A stretch of DNA of 64,000 nucleotides from positions 248,001-312,000 of the forward strand of contig NZ_JAERSE020000003.1 in assembly GCF_016735585.2 (NCBI RefSeq), read 5' to 3'. Both the position numbers and the translations under genes were made by a program. This DNA is from Chryseobacterium tagetis (GTDB taxonomy: Bacteria > Bacteroidota > Bacteroidia > Flavobacteriales > Weeksellaceae). This document shows, in pieces, positions 7,969 to 17,223 of the stretch (positions are counted from its first letter, which is position 1; each line of letters opens with the position of its first letter). The notes beneath the pieces are model-generated. The model ran no database searches. It had not been told where the DNA came from and saw nothing but the letters and a program-made list of their open reading frames with translations.

Positions 7969-9282
7969 ATGAATAAAATTGTGATGTGGTCTGTCACCGC
8001 AGCTTTGGCAGGATTTCTTTTCGGGTTTGATGTTGTGGTGATTTCCGGAGTCGACAAAAAACTGCAGGCGCTTTGGCAAAGTTCAGATGCGTTCCATGGA
8101 GCCGTGGTAATGGGAATGGCATTATGGGGAACCGTTATCGGCGCCATCTTTGGTGGAATCCCGACCAACAAATTAGGGCGTAAAAAAACACTTTTGGCAA
8201 TCGGTGTCTTATATGCACTTTCAGCAATCGGAACAGCGCTTTCTAATGATCCTTATATTTTCGCATTCTTCAGATTTATGGGCGGCTTGGGCGTTGGAGC
8301 ATCCACTATTGCTGCACCGGCTTATATTTCCGAAATCGCTCCTGCAAAAGATCGCGGAAGATTGGTTTCTTTGTATCAGTTCAATATTGTTTTGGGGATT
8401 TTAGTTGCCTTTTTATCCAATTATCTACTCAGCGGAATCGGAGATAACGACTGGCGATGGATGCTTGGCGTTCAAGCGATTCCGGCAAGTATTTATACTT
8501 TATGTGTGCTTATAATTCCGGAAAGTCCGAGATGGCTCGTTTCCAAAGGAAGAATAAACGACGCTAAAAATGTAGTTAAAATCGTAAATCCAGATCAGGA
8601 TTCTGATATACTCATTTCTCAGATGGAAGATGATCACGCCGAAGCACCAAAAGAAAATATCTTTATGAAAAAATACCATTTTCCGTTGATGCTTGCTTTC
8701 TTTGTCGCATTTTTCAACCAGATGTCGGGCATCAACGCATTCTTGTATTATGCACCGAGAATTTTTGGCGAGGCAGGATTAGGCGAAAAAACCGCACTTC
8801 TTAGCAGCATCGGAATTGGTATTGTTAATATGGTTTTCACGTTGGTTGGAGTTAATCTCATAGACAAAGTTGGCAGAAGAACTTTGATGTATATTGGTTC
8901 TATAGGTTATATCATTTCGTTAGGGCTCGTTTCTATGGCTTTTTATTTCCAGTGGTCGGGTTTGGCGATTCCTGTGTTTTTATTCCTGTTTATCGCTTCT
9001 CACGCCATCGGACAGGGAACGGTGATCTGGGTATTCATTTCCGAGATTTTTCCGAACCATCTCCGTGCATCAGGACAGGCATTCGGAAGTTCTACGCATT
9101 GGGTTTTGGCAGCGATAATTCCTTCTCTTATCCCGACATTATTTTCTACGATTGGAGCCGGAACGGTATTTCTGGTGTTCACGATCGCAATGGTATTTCA
9201 GCTGTTATTTGTGATTTTTATGATGCCGGAAACAAAAGGCGTATCACTGGAAAAATTAAGCAAAACACTTACAAAAAAATAA
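7969..9282 (+). CDS. MFS sugar porter, probable fructose (or sucrose) importer
   Basis: A 437-residue inner-membrane protein starting at ATG 7969; an upstream in-frame start at 7924 would add a non-hydrophobic leader and is less likely. Sugar-porter signatures are GFLFGFDVVVISG in TM1, the D-R/K-x-G-R-R/K loops (NKLGRKKT; DKVGRRT), PESPRWLVSKGR after TM6, NQMSGINAFLYYAPRIF in TM7 and the terminal PETKGVSLEKL. There are twelve hydrophobic segments. It is the first gene of the operon, 23 bp ahead of a GH32 gene, and probably moves fructose released in the periplasm into the cytosol for the fructokinase at the operon's end. Substrate is inferred from context. Confidence 0.9.
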   Translation: MNKIVMWSVTAALAGFLFGFDVVVISGVDKKLQALWQSSDAFHGAVVMGMALWGTVIGAIFGGIPTNKLGRKKTLLAIGVLYALSAIGTALSNDPYIFAFFRFMGGLGVGASTIAAPAYISEIAPAKDRGRLVSLYQFNIVLGILVAFLSNYLLSGIGDNDWRWMLGVQAIPASIYTLCVLIIPESPRWLVSKGRINDAKNVVKIVNPDQDSDILISQMEDDHAEAPKENIFMKKYHFPLMLAFFVAFFNQMSGINAFLYYAPRIFGEAGLGEKTALLSSIGIGIVNMVFTLVGVNLIDKVGRRTLMYIGSIGYIISLGLVSMAFYFQWSGLAIPVFLFLFIASHAIGQGTVIWVFISEIFPNHLRASGQAFGSSTHWVLAAIIPSLIPTLFSTIGAGTVFLVFTIAMVFQLLFVIFMMPETKGVSLEKLSKTLTKK

Positions 9283-9305
9283 AATCTTCGAGAAAAAATA
9301 ATCCA

Positions 9306-10859
9306 ATGAAAAAAATAATATCAAGTTTAATTGTTGCTTCTGTCTTTTTTTCTAATCTCAACGCTCAGTCGGATTCGAAGAAGGAAGAGCAGCTTTACCG
9401 CCCCAATTTCCATTTCAGCCCCAAAAAAGGATGGATGAACGACCCGAACGGGCTTTATTACAAAGACGGTGTTTATCACCTGTTCTTCCAGCATTATCCC
9501 GATGGAAACAAATGGGGGCCGATGCATTGGGGACACGCCACAAGCAAAGACCTTGTCAAGTGGGAAGAGCAGCCGATTGCACTTTATCCGGATGATTTGG
9601 GATATATTTTCTCAGGAAGTGCGGTAGTCGATAAAAACAATACTTCGGGTTTCGGAGATTCCAAAAATAACCCTGTTGTTGCAGTGTACACTTACCACAA
9701 TCCCAACCGAGAAAAAGACGGAAAAATAGATGTGGAATCTCAGGGAATCGCTTACTCTTTGGATAATAGCAAGACTTGGACAAAATATAGCGCAAATCCT
9801 GTTCTTAAAAATCCAGGAATCCGTGATTTTCGTGACCCAAAGGTGTTCTGGGATAGCAAAAGACAGCAATGGATTATGGTTCTGGCGGCTCAGGACAGAA
9901 CGCATTTTTATGCTTCAAAAAACCTTAAAGAATGGATGTTTCAATCCGAATTTGGAAAAGATCTGGGTGGCCACGGTGGCGTTTGGGAATGTCCCGATCT
10001 ATTTCCGTTAAAAGTCGAAGGTACCAATGAAGAAAAATGGGTTTTGATTGTCAACATCAATCCGGGAGGACCAAATAATGGTTCAGCAGGACAATATTTT
10101 GTCGGTGATTTTGACGGAAAAACTTTTAAGATTGATGAACTTTTCACAAAACAGCTTCAGAAAGAAAAAGCAGCCTGGCTGGATTGGGGAAAAGACAATT
10201 ATGCCAGCGTTTCATTTGATAATGTTCCGCAGGAAAAACGGGTGATTATCGGTTGGATGAGCAACTGGGAATATGCGCAGGAAGTTCCTACGGAAGCGTG
10301 GAGAAGCAGTACGACAATGGCGAGGGAAGTTTCACTTAAAAAAACAAAAGACGGGTATATCCTTACAAATATTCCAGTTGCTGGACTAAAAAATTATCAA
10401 GGAAAATCTATCCGGAAAAAAATCGATTTGAAAGCTGAAAATAAATTAATAGATAAGTCAGAAATTGACCTGACTAAAGCCGTTCTCGATTTAGATTTAA
10501 AGGAAATGACTGCCGGAACTTATAGCTTCGCACTGAAAAATTCTTTAGGAGAAGAAGTCGTTTTTGGAATTGATAATAAAACAAAAGAATTGTTTGTCGA
10601 TCGTTCCAAATCAGGGAAAACAGGTTTTGGAAACCATTACGTCACTCCTGTTACCAAAGCGCCCTTGAATCAGATCTATTCCGAGGCAAAAATGAAGCTG
10701 GTTATCGACAAGACTTCGATTGAAATCTTCTTCAACGACGGCGAAAAAGTACTGACCGAAATCTTCTTCCCAAACGAACATTTCTCAGAACTGACCTTAT
10801 CAACAGACACGAAAGGAAGCTCGTTAAATATCATTGCACATCAGCTTGATATTAAATAA
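9306..10859 (+). CDS. Glycoside hydrolase family 32, secreted beta-fructosidase (levanase/inulinase/invertase type)
   Basis: 517 residues from ATG 9306, the start that gives a classical signal peptide (MKKIISSLIVASVFFSNLNA, then Q); no lipobox cysteine, so periplasmic or secreted. The GH32 catalytic triad is complete: WMNDPNG (nucleophile D46), FRDPKVF (transition-state D177) and WECPDLF (acid/base E228). The five-bladed propeller (about 30-345) is followed by the usual GH32 beta-sandwich with IEIFFNDGEKVLTEIFFP near the C-terminus. Likely an exo-acting enzyme that frees fructose from fructo-oligosaccharides. It sits between the porter and susC in one operon. Linkage preference cannot be read from sequence. 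Confidence 0.93.
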   Translation: MKKIISSLIVASVFFSNLNAQSDSKKEEQLYRPNFHFSPKKGWMNDPNGLYYKDGVYHLFFQHYPDGNKWGPMHWGHATSKDLVKWEEQPIALYPDDLGYIFSGSAVVDKNNTSGFGDSKNNPVVAVYTYHNPNREKDGKIDVESQGIAYSLDNSKTWTKYSANPVLKNPGIRDFRDPKVFWDSKRQQWIMVLAAQDRTHFYASKNLKEWMFQSEFGKDLGGHGGVWECPDLFPLKVEGTNEEKWVLIVNINPGGPNNGSAGQYFVGDFDGKTFKIDELFTKQLQKEKAAWLDWGKDNYASVSFDNVPQEKRVIIGWMSNWEYAQEVPTEAWRSSTTMAREVSLKKTKDGYILTNIPVAGLKNYQGKSIRKKIDLKAENKLIDKSEIDLTKAVLDLDLKEMTAGTYSFALKNSLGEEVVFGIDNKTKELFVDRSKSGKTGFGNHYVTPVTKAPLNQIYSEAKMKLVIDKTSIEIFFNDGEKVLTEIFFPNEHFSELTLSTDTKGSSLNIIAHQLDIK

Positions 10860-10914
10860 ACAATATCTGTGTAGAACATTCCGTAGATAATTAATTAAAA
10901 TTAAACTATATGAT

Positions 10915-13900
10915 ATGAAAAAATATAAAATTGCAGTTGCCTTTTGCCTTCTTCCGTTTTCCTACCTTTTTGCGCAGGAAATTGTGAAAGGGAAGGTGCT
11001 GTCTCCCAATCAGAAACCGCTTAGCGGCGTTACTGTGACCGTTTCCGAAACGGGCTCTACTACGAAAACTGATAGCAGTGGGACATTTCAGATTAATGAT
11101 TTGAAGAAAGGAAACACGCTGGTTTTTACTTATACCGATTATACCACGAAGGAAGTGGTGGTGGATGAGAAAACTGTCCTCAACATCATTATGGCTGCAG
11201 ATAAGGTAAAGAACATCGACGAAGTCGTTGTGACCGGATATACCAAGCAGAAAAAAGCTGATATCACCGGTGCAGTTTCCATTGTTGATATGAAGGATCT
11301 TAACAAACAAGCAGAACCGAATCCTATCAAATCGTTACAAGGAAGAGTGGCAGGTGTCAACATCTCTGCGGACGGTTCGCCTTCCGGAGGAAGTACAAAA
11401 GTCCTGATTCGTGGTGTAGGAACACTGAACAATACCGATCCACTTTATGTAATAGATGGAGTCCCAACAAAAGCTGGAATGCACGAACTGAATCCAGGCG
11501 ACATCGAAACAATGCAGGTACTGAAAGACGCTTCTTCCGCAAGTATCTACGGTTCCAGAGCGGCAAATGGTGTGATCATCATTACCACCAAGAAAGGGAA
11601 AAAAGGCAAGATGAGAATTGATTTAAACTATTACACCGCCTTTTCCCAATATGCGAGAAAAACACCGGTTCTTAACGCAAAACAGTTCGGTCAGGTACTT
11701 TGGCAGGCTAATATCAATGATGGTCTTAATCCGAATAACAACAACCTGAGCTATAATTTCGACTGGGGCGTTCAGAACGGCGTTCCAACCTTGTACAACA
11801 GCTATGTTCCGGAATATCTTGATGCGGTAAAAACCATCAAATCTGCCAATACGAATTGGTATGATGAGGTTTCTCAGACCAGTGTTGCCAATTCTTTGGA
11901 TGTGGCGGCTTCAAGTGCGTCAGACAAAGGTTCTTACTATTTCTCGATGGGTTATTATGACAATGACGGAATTGTGAAACTGACCAATTTCAAAAGATTG
12001 TCTGCCCGTGTGAATACCTCCTATAATTTTTTCGATGGTAAATTAAAAATCGGGGAAAATTTCACATATAATAAAACCAACGAATTAATGGATCCGGGCG
12101 TTCTTGATCCTGCTTTGAGAGCATTGCCTATTATTCCTGTTCATACTGTGGACGGAATTGGATGGGGTGGTCCGGTTGGCGGGATGAATGACCGTCAGAA
12201 TCCTGTACGTCTTTTGGAATACAACAAAGACAACGGCTATCGTTACCAGCGTTTTTTTGGCAATGTCTATGCCGAATTACAACCTGTGAAAAACCTAACG
12301 TTGAAATCAAGTTTCGGGATCGATTTTTCGAATTATTATAAAAGAATGTTACAAAGAAGATATGTTTCCGGCTATCTTCAGAATAAAACAAATGCTGTAA
12401 ATATTGACCAGTCAGATACTGAAAAATGGACATGGACCAATACTGCTCAATACTCAGCCAAAGCAGGAAATCACCACTTCGATTTACTTGGCGGGATGGA
12501 AATGTATAAAGATACCTATAACAATACGTGGCTTAGAAAAGAAGGCTTCCTTATTGAAACCCCTGATTATATGTATCCGGATGCAGGAACAGGGGATGCG
12601 TTCAATGGCGGAAGTTCTACTTATTACAGTTTGTTGTCATACTTCGGGAAGTTTTCCTACGATTATGACAACCGTTATCTTTTCTCTGCAACGGTACGTT
12701 ATGACGGTTCGTCAAGATTCGGGAAGAACAACCGTTTCGGGACATTCCCGGCATTTTCGGCTGGATGGAGAATCAACAAAGAAGATTTTGCGGAGAAATG
12801 GATTCCGTTTTTCTCAGATTTAAGGCTGAGAGCAGGTTGGGGGCAGACCGGAAATCAGGAAATCAGCAATTCGGCAGTATATTCTCTTTACATTGCTAAT
12901 TATGCAGGCGGAAATCCGACCTGGGCAACTTCCTATGGAACGGCTTATGATATTTCCGGAGTGGGAAGCGGTTTATTGCCTTCAGGATTCATTGCGACCC
13001 AAACCAAAAATGACGATCTGAAATGGGAAACTACCACGCAAACCAATCTCGGTCTGGATTTCGGATTTTTTAATCAGAAACTGACGGGAAGCGTGGATAT
13101 TTATAAAAAAGATACCAAGGATATTCTCGTTTTGCCTCCTTATCTGGGTGTGATTGGCGAAGGCGGAAACCGTTGGATCAACGGCGCATCTATGGAAAAC
13201 AAAGGGATTGAAGTCGCTTTGGGTTATCAGGACAAGACTTCCGGTGGATTTGGTTATGAAATTTCAGGAAACTTTTCAATGAACCGCAACAAAATCACGG
13301 AATTACCACAATCCGTTATCAACAATTATGGCGGAAACGGAACCACAGATAATATTCTCGGAAGGCCAATCAATTCAATGTACGGTTATGTTGCCGACGG
13401 ACTTTTCAGAACGCAGGCAGAAGTTGATAATTCCGCTACGCAACCGGGCAAAGGATTGGGAAGGATCCGTTATGCCGATTTAAATAATGATGGCGTTATT
13501 GACGACAAAGACAGAACATGGATTGGAAATCCGAATCCGGGATTTATGTATGGCGTTAATCTTAATTTTTCCTACAAAAATTTCGATTTGTCAACCTTCT
13601 GGCAAGGTATCGGCAATGTGGATGTCATCAATTCTAAAAAATATCAGACCGATTTCTGGAGCGTAGATGATGTTGGTTCCAATAAAGGAACGAGACTGCT
13701 CAATGCATGGTCACCACAGAATCCGAATTCTGATATTCCGGCACTCACAACAGTAGACAGCAACGCAGAGTCCAGATTTTCATCTTATTATGTAGAGAAC
13801 GGAAGTTATCTGAAATTAAGAGTTTTACAGTTAGGTTATAGTCTTCCGAAAAATGTTTTGGAGCAATACAAACTTACCAATTTCAGGATTTACATCAGCG

Positions 13901-14016
13901 CACAGAATCTTCTGACCATCAAATCCAAAAGCTTCACGGGCATCGATCCGGAAACGCCGGCTTTCGGTTATCCGCTTCCGCTGATGTTCAATTTTGGATT
14001 TAATTTATCATTATAA
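10915..14016 (+). CDS. SusC-like TonB-dependent outer-membrane transporter of the fructan locus
   Basis: 1033 residues with a signal peptide ending LPFSYLFAQ, a carboxypeptidase-regulatory-like domain (about 22-95, VKGKVLSPNQKPLSGVTVTV), a TonB-box/linker region (IDEVVVTGYTKQKKADITGAV), a plug domain with LIRGVGTLNNTDPLYVIDGVP and SASIYGSRAANGVIIITTKKG, and a long beta-barrel ending in FNFGFNLSL with the terminal aromatic-rich strand. SusC proteins pair with a SusD lid to import oligosaccharides; susD follows 91 bp downstream. The gene is full length with no frame damage. Confidence 0.95.
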   Translation: MKKYKIAVAFCLLPFSYLFAQEIVKGKVLSPNQKPLSGVTVTVSETGSTTKTDSSGTFQINDLKKGNTLVFTYTDYTTKEVVVDEKTVLNIIMAADKVKNIDEVVVTGYTKQKKADITGAVSIVDMKDLNKQAEPNPIKSLQGRVAGVNISADGSPSGGSTKVLIRGVGTLNNTDPLYVIDGVPTKAGMHELNPGDIETMQVLKDASSASIYGSRAANGVIIITTKKGKKGKMRIDLNYYTAFSQYARKTPVLNAKQFGQVLWQANINDGLNPNNNNLSYNFDWGVQNGVPTLYNSYVPEYLDAVKTIKSANTNWYDEVSQTSVANSLDVAASSASDKGSYYFSMGYYDNDGIVKLTNFKRLSARVNTSYNFFDGKLKIGENFTYNKTNELMDPGVLDPALRALPIIPVHTVDGIGWGGPVGGMNDRQNPVRLLEYNKDNGYRYQRFFGNVYAELQPVKNLTLKSSFGIDFSNYYKRMLQRRYVSGYLQNKTNAVNIDQSDTEKWTWTNTAQYSAKAGNHHFDLLGGMEMYKDTYNNTWLRKEGFLIETPDYMYPDAGTGDAFNGGSSTYYSLLSYFGKFSYDYDNRYLFSATVRYDGSSRFGKNNRFGTFPAFSAGWRINKEDFAEKWIPFFSDLRLRAGWGQTGNQEISNSAVYSLYIANYAGGNPTWATSYGTAYDISGVGSGLLPSGFIATQTKNDDLKWETTTQTNLGLDFGFFNQKLTGSVDIYKKDTKDILVLPPYLGVIGEGGNRWINGASMENKGIEVALGYQDKTSGGFGYEISGNFSMNRNKITELPQSVINNYGGNGTTDNILGRPINSMYGYVADGLFRTQAEVDNSATQPGKGLGRIRYADLNNDGVIDDKDRTWIGNPNPGFMYGVNLNFSYKNFDLSTFWQGIGNVDVINSKKYQTDFWSVDDVGSNKGTRLLNAWSPQNPNSDIPALTTVDSNAESRFSSYYVENGSYLKLRVLQLGYSLPKNVLEQYKLTNFRIYISAQNLLTIKSKSFTGIDPETPAFGYPLPLMFNFGFNLSL

Positions 14017-14107
14017 GATTTAAATAAACCTCTTACAGGTTTTCCAGATTTGATGGATTAAAAATCAACGAGAGACTAAAAAAAACTTTAAAAATAATAT
14101 TAAAACA

Positions 14108-15805
14108 ATGAAAAAATATATACTATTAACAGTTGCCTGTGCATTTCTGTTAGGAACAACTTCCTGCAACGATTTTCTGGACAATGAGCCAAGAGGCGCA
14201 TTGTCCGAAGCTGATGTTGTAACGCCGGAGAATGTGGATGGTTTCGTGATCGCAGCTTATGCGGCACTTGGAAACGACCATTACGATACCCCTTTCAGTC
14301 TTTGGCCTTACGGAAATGTACGTTCGGATGATGCTTACAAAGGTGGAAGCGGAACCAACGATATCCAGGCATTTCACTTTTTTGAAATTTCCAATAATAT
14401 CCGTTCGGATTTTGGTGAATTGGATCGTCTTTGGTACCTACATTATGTAGGAATCGGAAGATGTAATAAAGCAATTGCAGCATTGAACCAACTTTCTGAT
14501 GCTCAATATCCAAATAAGCAGAAACGAATTGCCGAGATGAAATTCGTGAGAGGGCATTTTTATTTTATGTTGAAAACCCTTTTCAAATATGTGCCTTACG
14601 TAGATGAAAATACACCGATTGATGATTATCCGAAAATCTCCAATCGTGCGAAGAACGACCAGCAATTGTGGGACGCCATCGCTTCCAATTTTGAGGATGC
14701 TGCCGCTAATTTACCGTCAACACAATCCGAAGTCGGAAGACCAAAGAAAAGCGCGGCTTATGCATATTTGGCAAAAGCGAGATTGTATCAGGCGTATGAG
14801 CAGGACGACAATTATACGGTGACTCAGATTAATCCGATAACCCTTCAAAAATCTATTGATGCGGCCAACCAGGTGATCGGAAATTATACTCTGGAATCAG
14901 ATTTCGGGTACAATTTTCTTCCTGGAACGCACGAGAATGGTCCGGAATCGGTTTTTTCCATTCAATATTCCGATAATGACGGAACGCTTTTCGGAAGACT
15001 GAATTATGGTGATGTGCTTTCTCTGCCGCAAGGTTTAGGCTGTTGCGATTTCCACAAACCAAGCCAGAATCTGGTGAACGCTTTCAAGACAACACCTCAA
15101 GGTCTGCCAATGTTTGATACGTATAATGATACGGATTTGAATTACAATCAGCTCAACAATTATAAAGTGGACCCAAGACTTTACCATACAGTTGCTTTGC
15201 CGGGATTGCCTTGGAAATATGATGAAAACAAAATCTATCAGGAAAGCTGGAACAGGAGCCCGGGAACGTATGGTTATTATGCTTCGTTAAAGGAAAATGT
15301 ACCCGTAGGATGTGGTTGTACGGTGAATGTAGATCCGTTTTACGCCAATTCCAAAAACAGGATCATTATCCGTTATTCCGATGTGTTGTTGATGAAGGCA
15401 GAAGCTTTAATAGAACTTGGGCAAATCAATGAAGCGTTGCCATTAATTAATCAGGTGAGACAGCGTGCAGCGAACAGTACCGTTTTGACGGGAAGTTACA
15501 CTTCAAACAACCTTATCAGTAAATATGAACCGGGCGTGAACTGTACATGGAATCAAGATTTTGCAAGAAAAGCCCTGAGATGGGAGCGCAGAATGGAATT
15601 TGCAATGGAAGGCAGCCGTTTCTTCGACCTTGTGAGGTGGGGAACTGCGGCAGGTACGATGAATACCTATTATTCCGGAGAAAAAACGAAAAGGTCTTAC
15701 TATTCTCAGGCAGGATTTGATCACGGAATCGAAGAATATTGTCCGATTCCATTGGCTCAGATCAATTTCAGCCAGGGATTGTACAAGCAAAATAACGGTT
15801 ATTAA
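14108..15805 (+). CDS. SusD-like outer-membrane glycan-binding lipoprotein
   Basis: 565 residues. The lipobox LGTTSC puts the lipidated cysteine at residue 20, followed by the family's NDFLDNEPRGALSEADV opening. TPR-like helices form the N-terminal half (residues about 40-250). The C-terminus has RIIIRYSDVLLMKAEALIELG and ALRWERRMEFAMEGSRFFDLVRWG, both hallmarks of SusD/RagB, and ends in CPIPLAQINFS. It forms the lid of the SusC transporter encoded just upstream and would capture fructan oligomers at the cell surface. Confidence 0.95.
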   Translation: MKKYILLTVACAFLLGTTSCNDFLDNEPRGALSEADVVTPENVDGFVIAAYAALGNDHYDTPFSLWPYGNVRSDDAYKGGSGTNDIQAFHFFEISNNIRSDFGELDRLWYLHYVGIGRCNKAIAALNQLSDAQYPNKQKRIAEMKFVRGHFYFMLKTLFKYVPYVDENTPIDDYPKISNRAKNDQQLWDAIASNFEDAAANLPSTQSEVGRPKKSAAYAYLAKARLYQAYEQDDNYTVTQINPITLQKSIDAANQVIGNYTLESDFGYNFLPGTHENGPESVFSIQYSDNDGTLFGRLNYGDVLSLPQGLGCCDFHKPSQNLVNAFKTTPQGLPMFDTYNDTDLNYNQLNNYKVDPRLYHTVALPGLPWKYDENKIYQESWNRSPGTYGYYASLKENVPVGCGCTVNVDPFYANSKNRIIIRYSDVLLMKAEALIELGQINEALPLINQVRQRAANSTVLTGSYTSNNLISKYEPGVNCTWNQDFARKALRWERRMEFAMEGSRFFDLVRWGTAAGTMNTYYSGEKTKRSYYSQAGFDHGIEEYCPIPLAQINFSQGLYKQNNGY

Positions 15806-15817
15806 AACTAAAGATTT

Positions 15818-17212
15818 ATGAAAACAATATTTAATAAACTCCCGGTATATTTCATTTTGCTGGTTTCCGCTATGTTAGTCTGGTCCTGCGACAACAATAT
15901 GGAAGACGGGCTGGTAACAGATGTTTCGGTGAATGTTTCTTCCTTTAAAGTAGACGGCGTTTCTGGAGACATTGATAATAAAAATGATAAAATCACGGTA
16001 ACGTTACCTTACGGAACGAGTGTGAAAGCTTTATCGCCAATAATAGAAATTCCGCAAACAGCAGTTATTTCTCCAGCTTCGGGAACTGTAATAGATTTTT
16101 CACAACCTGTCAAATTCAGAGTGAAGAATGGTAATATTTATAAAGATTATCAAGTGACGGTTCAGGCTCAGGTTCCGATTATCAGTTTTAAAATCAACGG
16201 ATTATCGGCAACCATCAACCATTCAAGCAAAACGATTTCACTTACAATACCGGAAGGAACAAATCTTACCGCATTGCAGCCTGTGATAGAAATGGCAAAT
16301 GGTGTGAGCATCAATCCTGCATCAGGAACCACGATTAATTTCAGTAGCCCTGTACAGTTCACCGTTTCTAATACAAATCTGACCGAAATCTACACGGCAA
16401 AAGTAACAACGCCGGTTTCAGGTCCAACAGTGGCATTCCTCGGAACGGCAGCAACCAGAACCGGTCTTACCAATCCTGATGAAATTGCAGCTTCCGACTG
16501 GCTTTTCGGGAAATTTTCCGGAGCGGTCTACGTTTCAATGGCAGATGTGGCAAGTGGTGCAGCTAACCTTACGGGCATCAATGTGATTTGGTGGTATTTT
16601 GACTCCGCTACGGCTTTGCCGGGTGATGCGCTGAATACAAACGTGACTTCCAAAATCAAAACCTATCTAAATGCGGGCGGGAATATTCTGTTAACAGGAT
16701 TTGCTGCTCAATATGTGGATGCTTTGGGAATTGTGCCTTCTGGAAAAGGTCCGAATAATGTTTTCGGGGATTTCTTACCGAATGGGGGTGTAGATGCGAA
16801 CAACGATTGGGGAATTTCTTTCAAAGGTAATGAAACGCACCCTGTTTTTGATGGGCTCCAGACCTACGAATCCGGGAAAGCCAATTTTCTTCAGAAAGGG
16901 ACCTTCCGATTGAATCATACGGCGTGGTGGTTCTTGCCGGATTGGGGAGGCTATGTAAACGGTGCCGGATGGAGAACGCAAACAGGAGGAAATAATCTTG
17001 CCAGTGAAGCCTGGGACAATACTTTGGACGGACGTGTTGCAGTGGCCGAATTTCCGGGTGGAACTGCCAATAAAAAGTGTATCACTATCTCAATGGGAGC
17101 TTATGATTGGTATAACGAAACCGCGAATGGAACGCCAAGCCAGCCGAACGGATTTTTGGATAACATCAAAAAAATCACCGAGAACAGCCTTAATTATCTT
17201 GTAACGAATTAA
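15818..17212 (+). CDS. Surface glycan-binding lipoprotein with tandem Ig-like domains and DUF4960
   Basis: 464 residues with a lipobox (LVWSCDNN, Cys 24). Residues about 35-115 and 120-200 are two copies of the same Ig-like fold: each begins with an SFKVDG or SFKINGLS strand, has a LTIPEGT/LPYGT turn and ends in a 'sPASGTxIxFSxPVxFxV' strand. The C-terminal 260 residues (from GPTVAFLGTAAT) match the DUF4960 type found in Bacteroidota fructan loci, where such lipoproteins bind levan. It starts 12 bp after susD, the position of SusE/F-like proteins, so it likely acts on the outer surface as an extra glycan anchor. Ligand is inferred. Confidence 0.85.
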   Translation: MKTIFNKLPVYFILLVSAMLVWSCDNNMEDGLVTDVSVNVSSFKVDGVSGDIDNKNDKITVTLPYGTSVKALSPIIEIPQTAVISPASGTVIDFSQPVKFRVKNGNIYKDYQVTVQAQVPIISFKINGLSATINHSSKTISLTIPEGTNLTALQPVIEMANGVSINPASGTTINFSSPVQFTVSNTNLTEIYTAKVTTPVSGPTVAFLGTAATRTGLTNPDEIAASDWLFGKFSGAVYVSMADVASGAANLTGINVIWWYFDSATALPGDALNTNVTSKIKTYLNAGGNILLTGFAAQYVDALGIVPSGKGPNNVFGDFLPNGGVDANNDWGISFKGNETHPVFDGLQTYESGKANFLQKGTFRLNHTAWWFLPDWGGYVNGAGWRTQTGGNNLASEAWDNTLDGRVAVAEFPGGTANKKCITISMGAYDWYNETANGTPSQPNGFLDNIKKITENSLNYLVTN

Positions 17213-17223
17213 TATCAGAATCA

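Noticed and set aside
8952..9305. Longer N-terminus for the first GH32 enzyme
   Set aside because: The extension lies inside the porter gene and would hide the clear signal peptide that starts at 9306.
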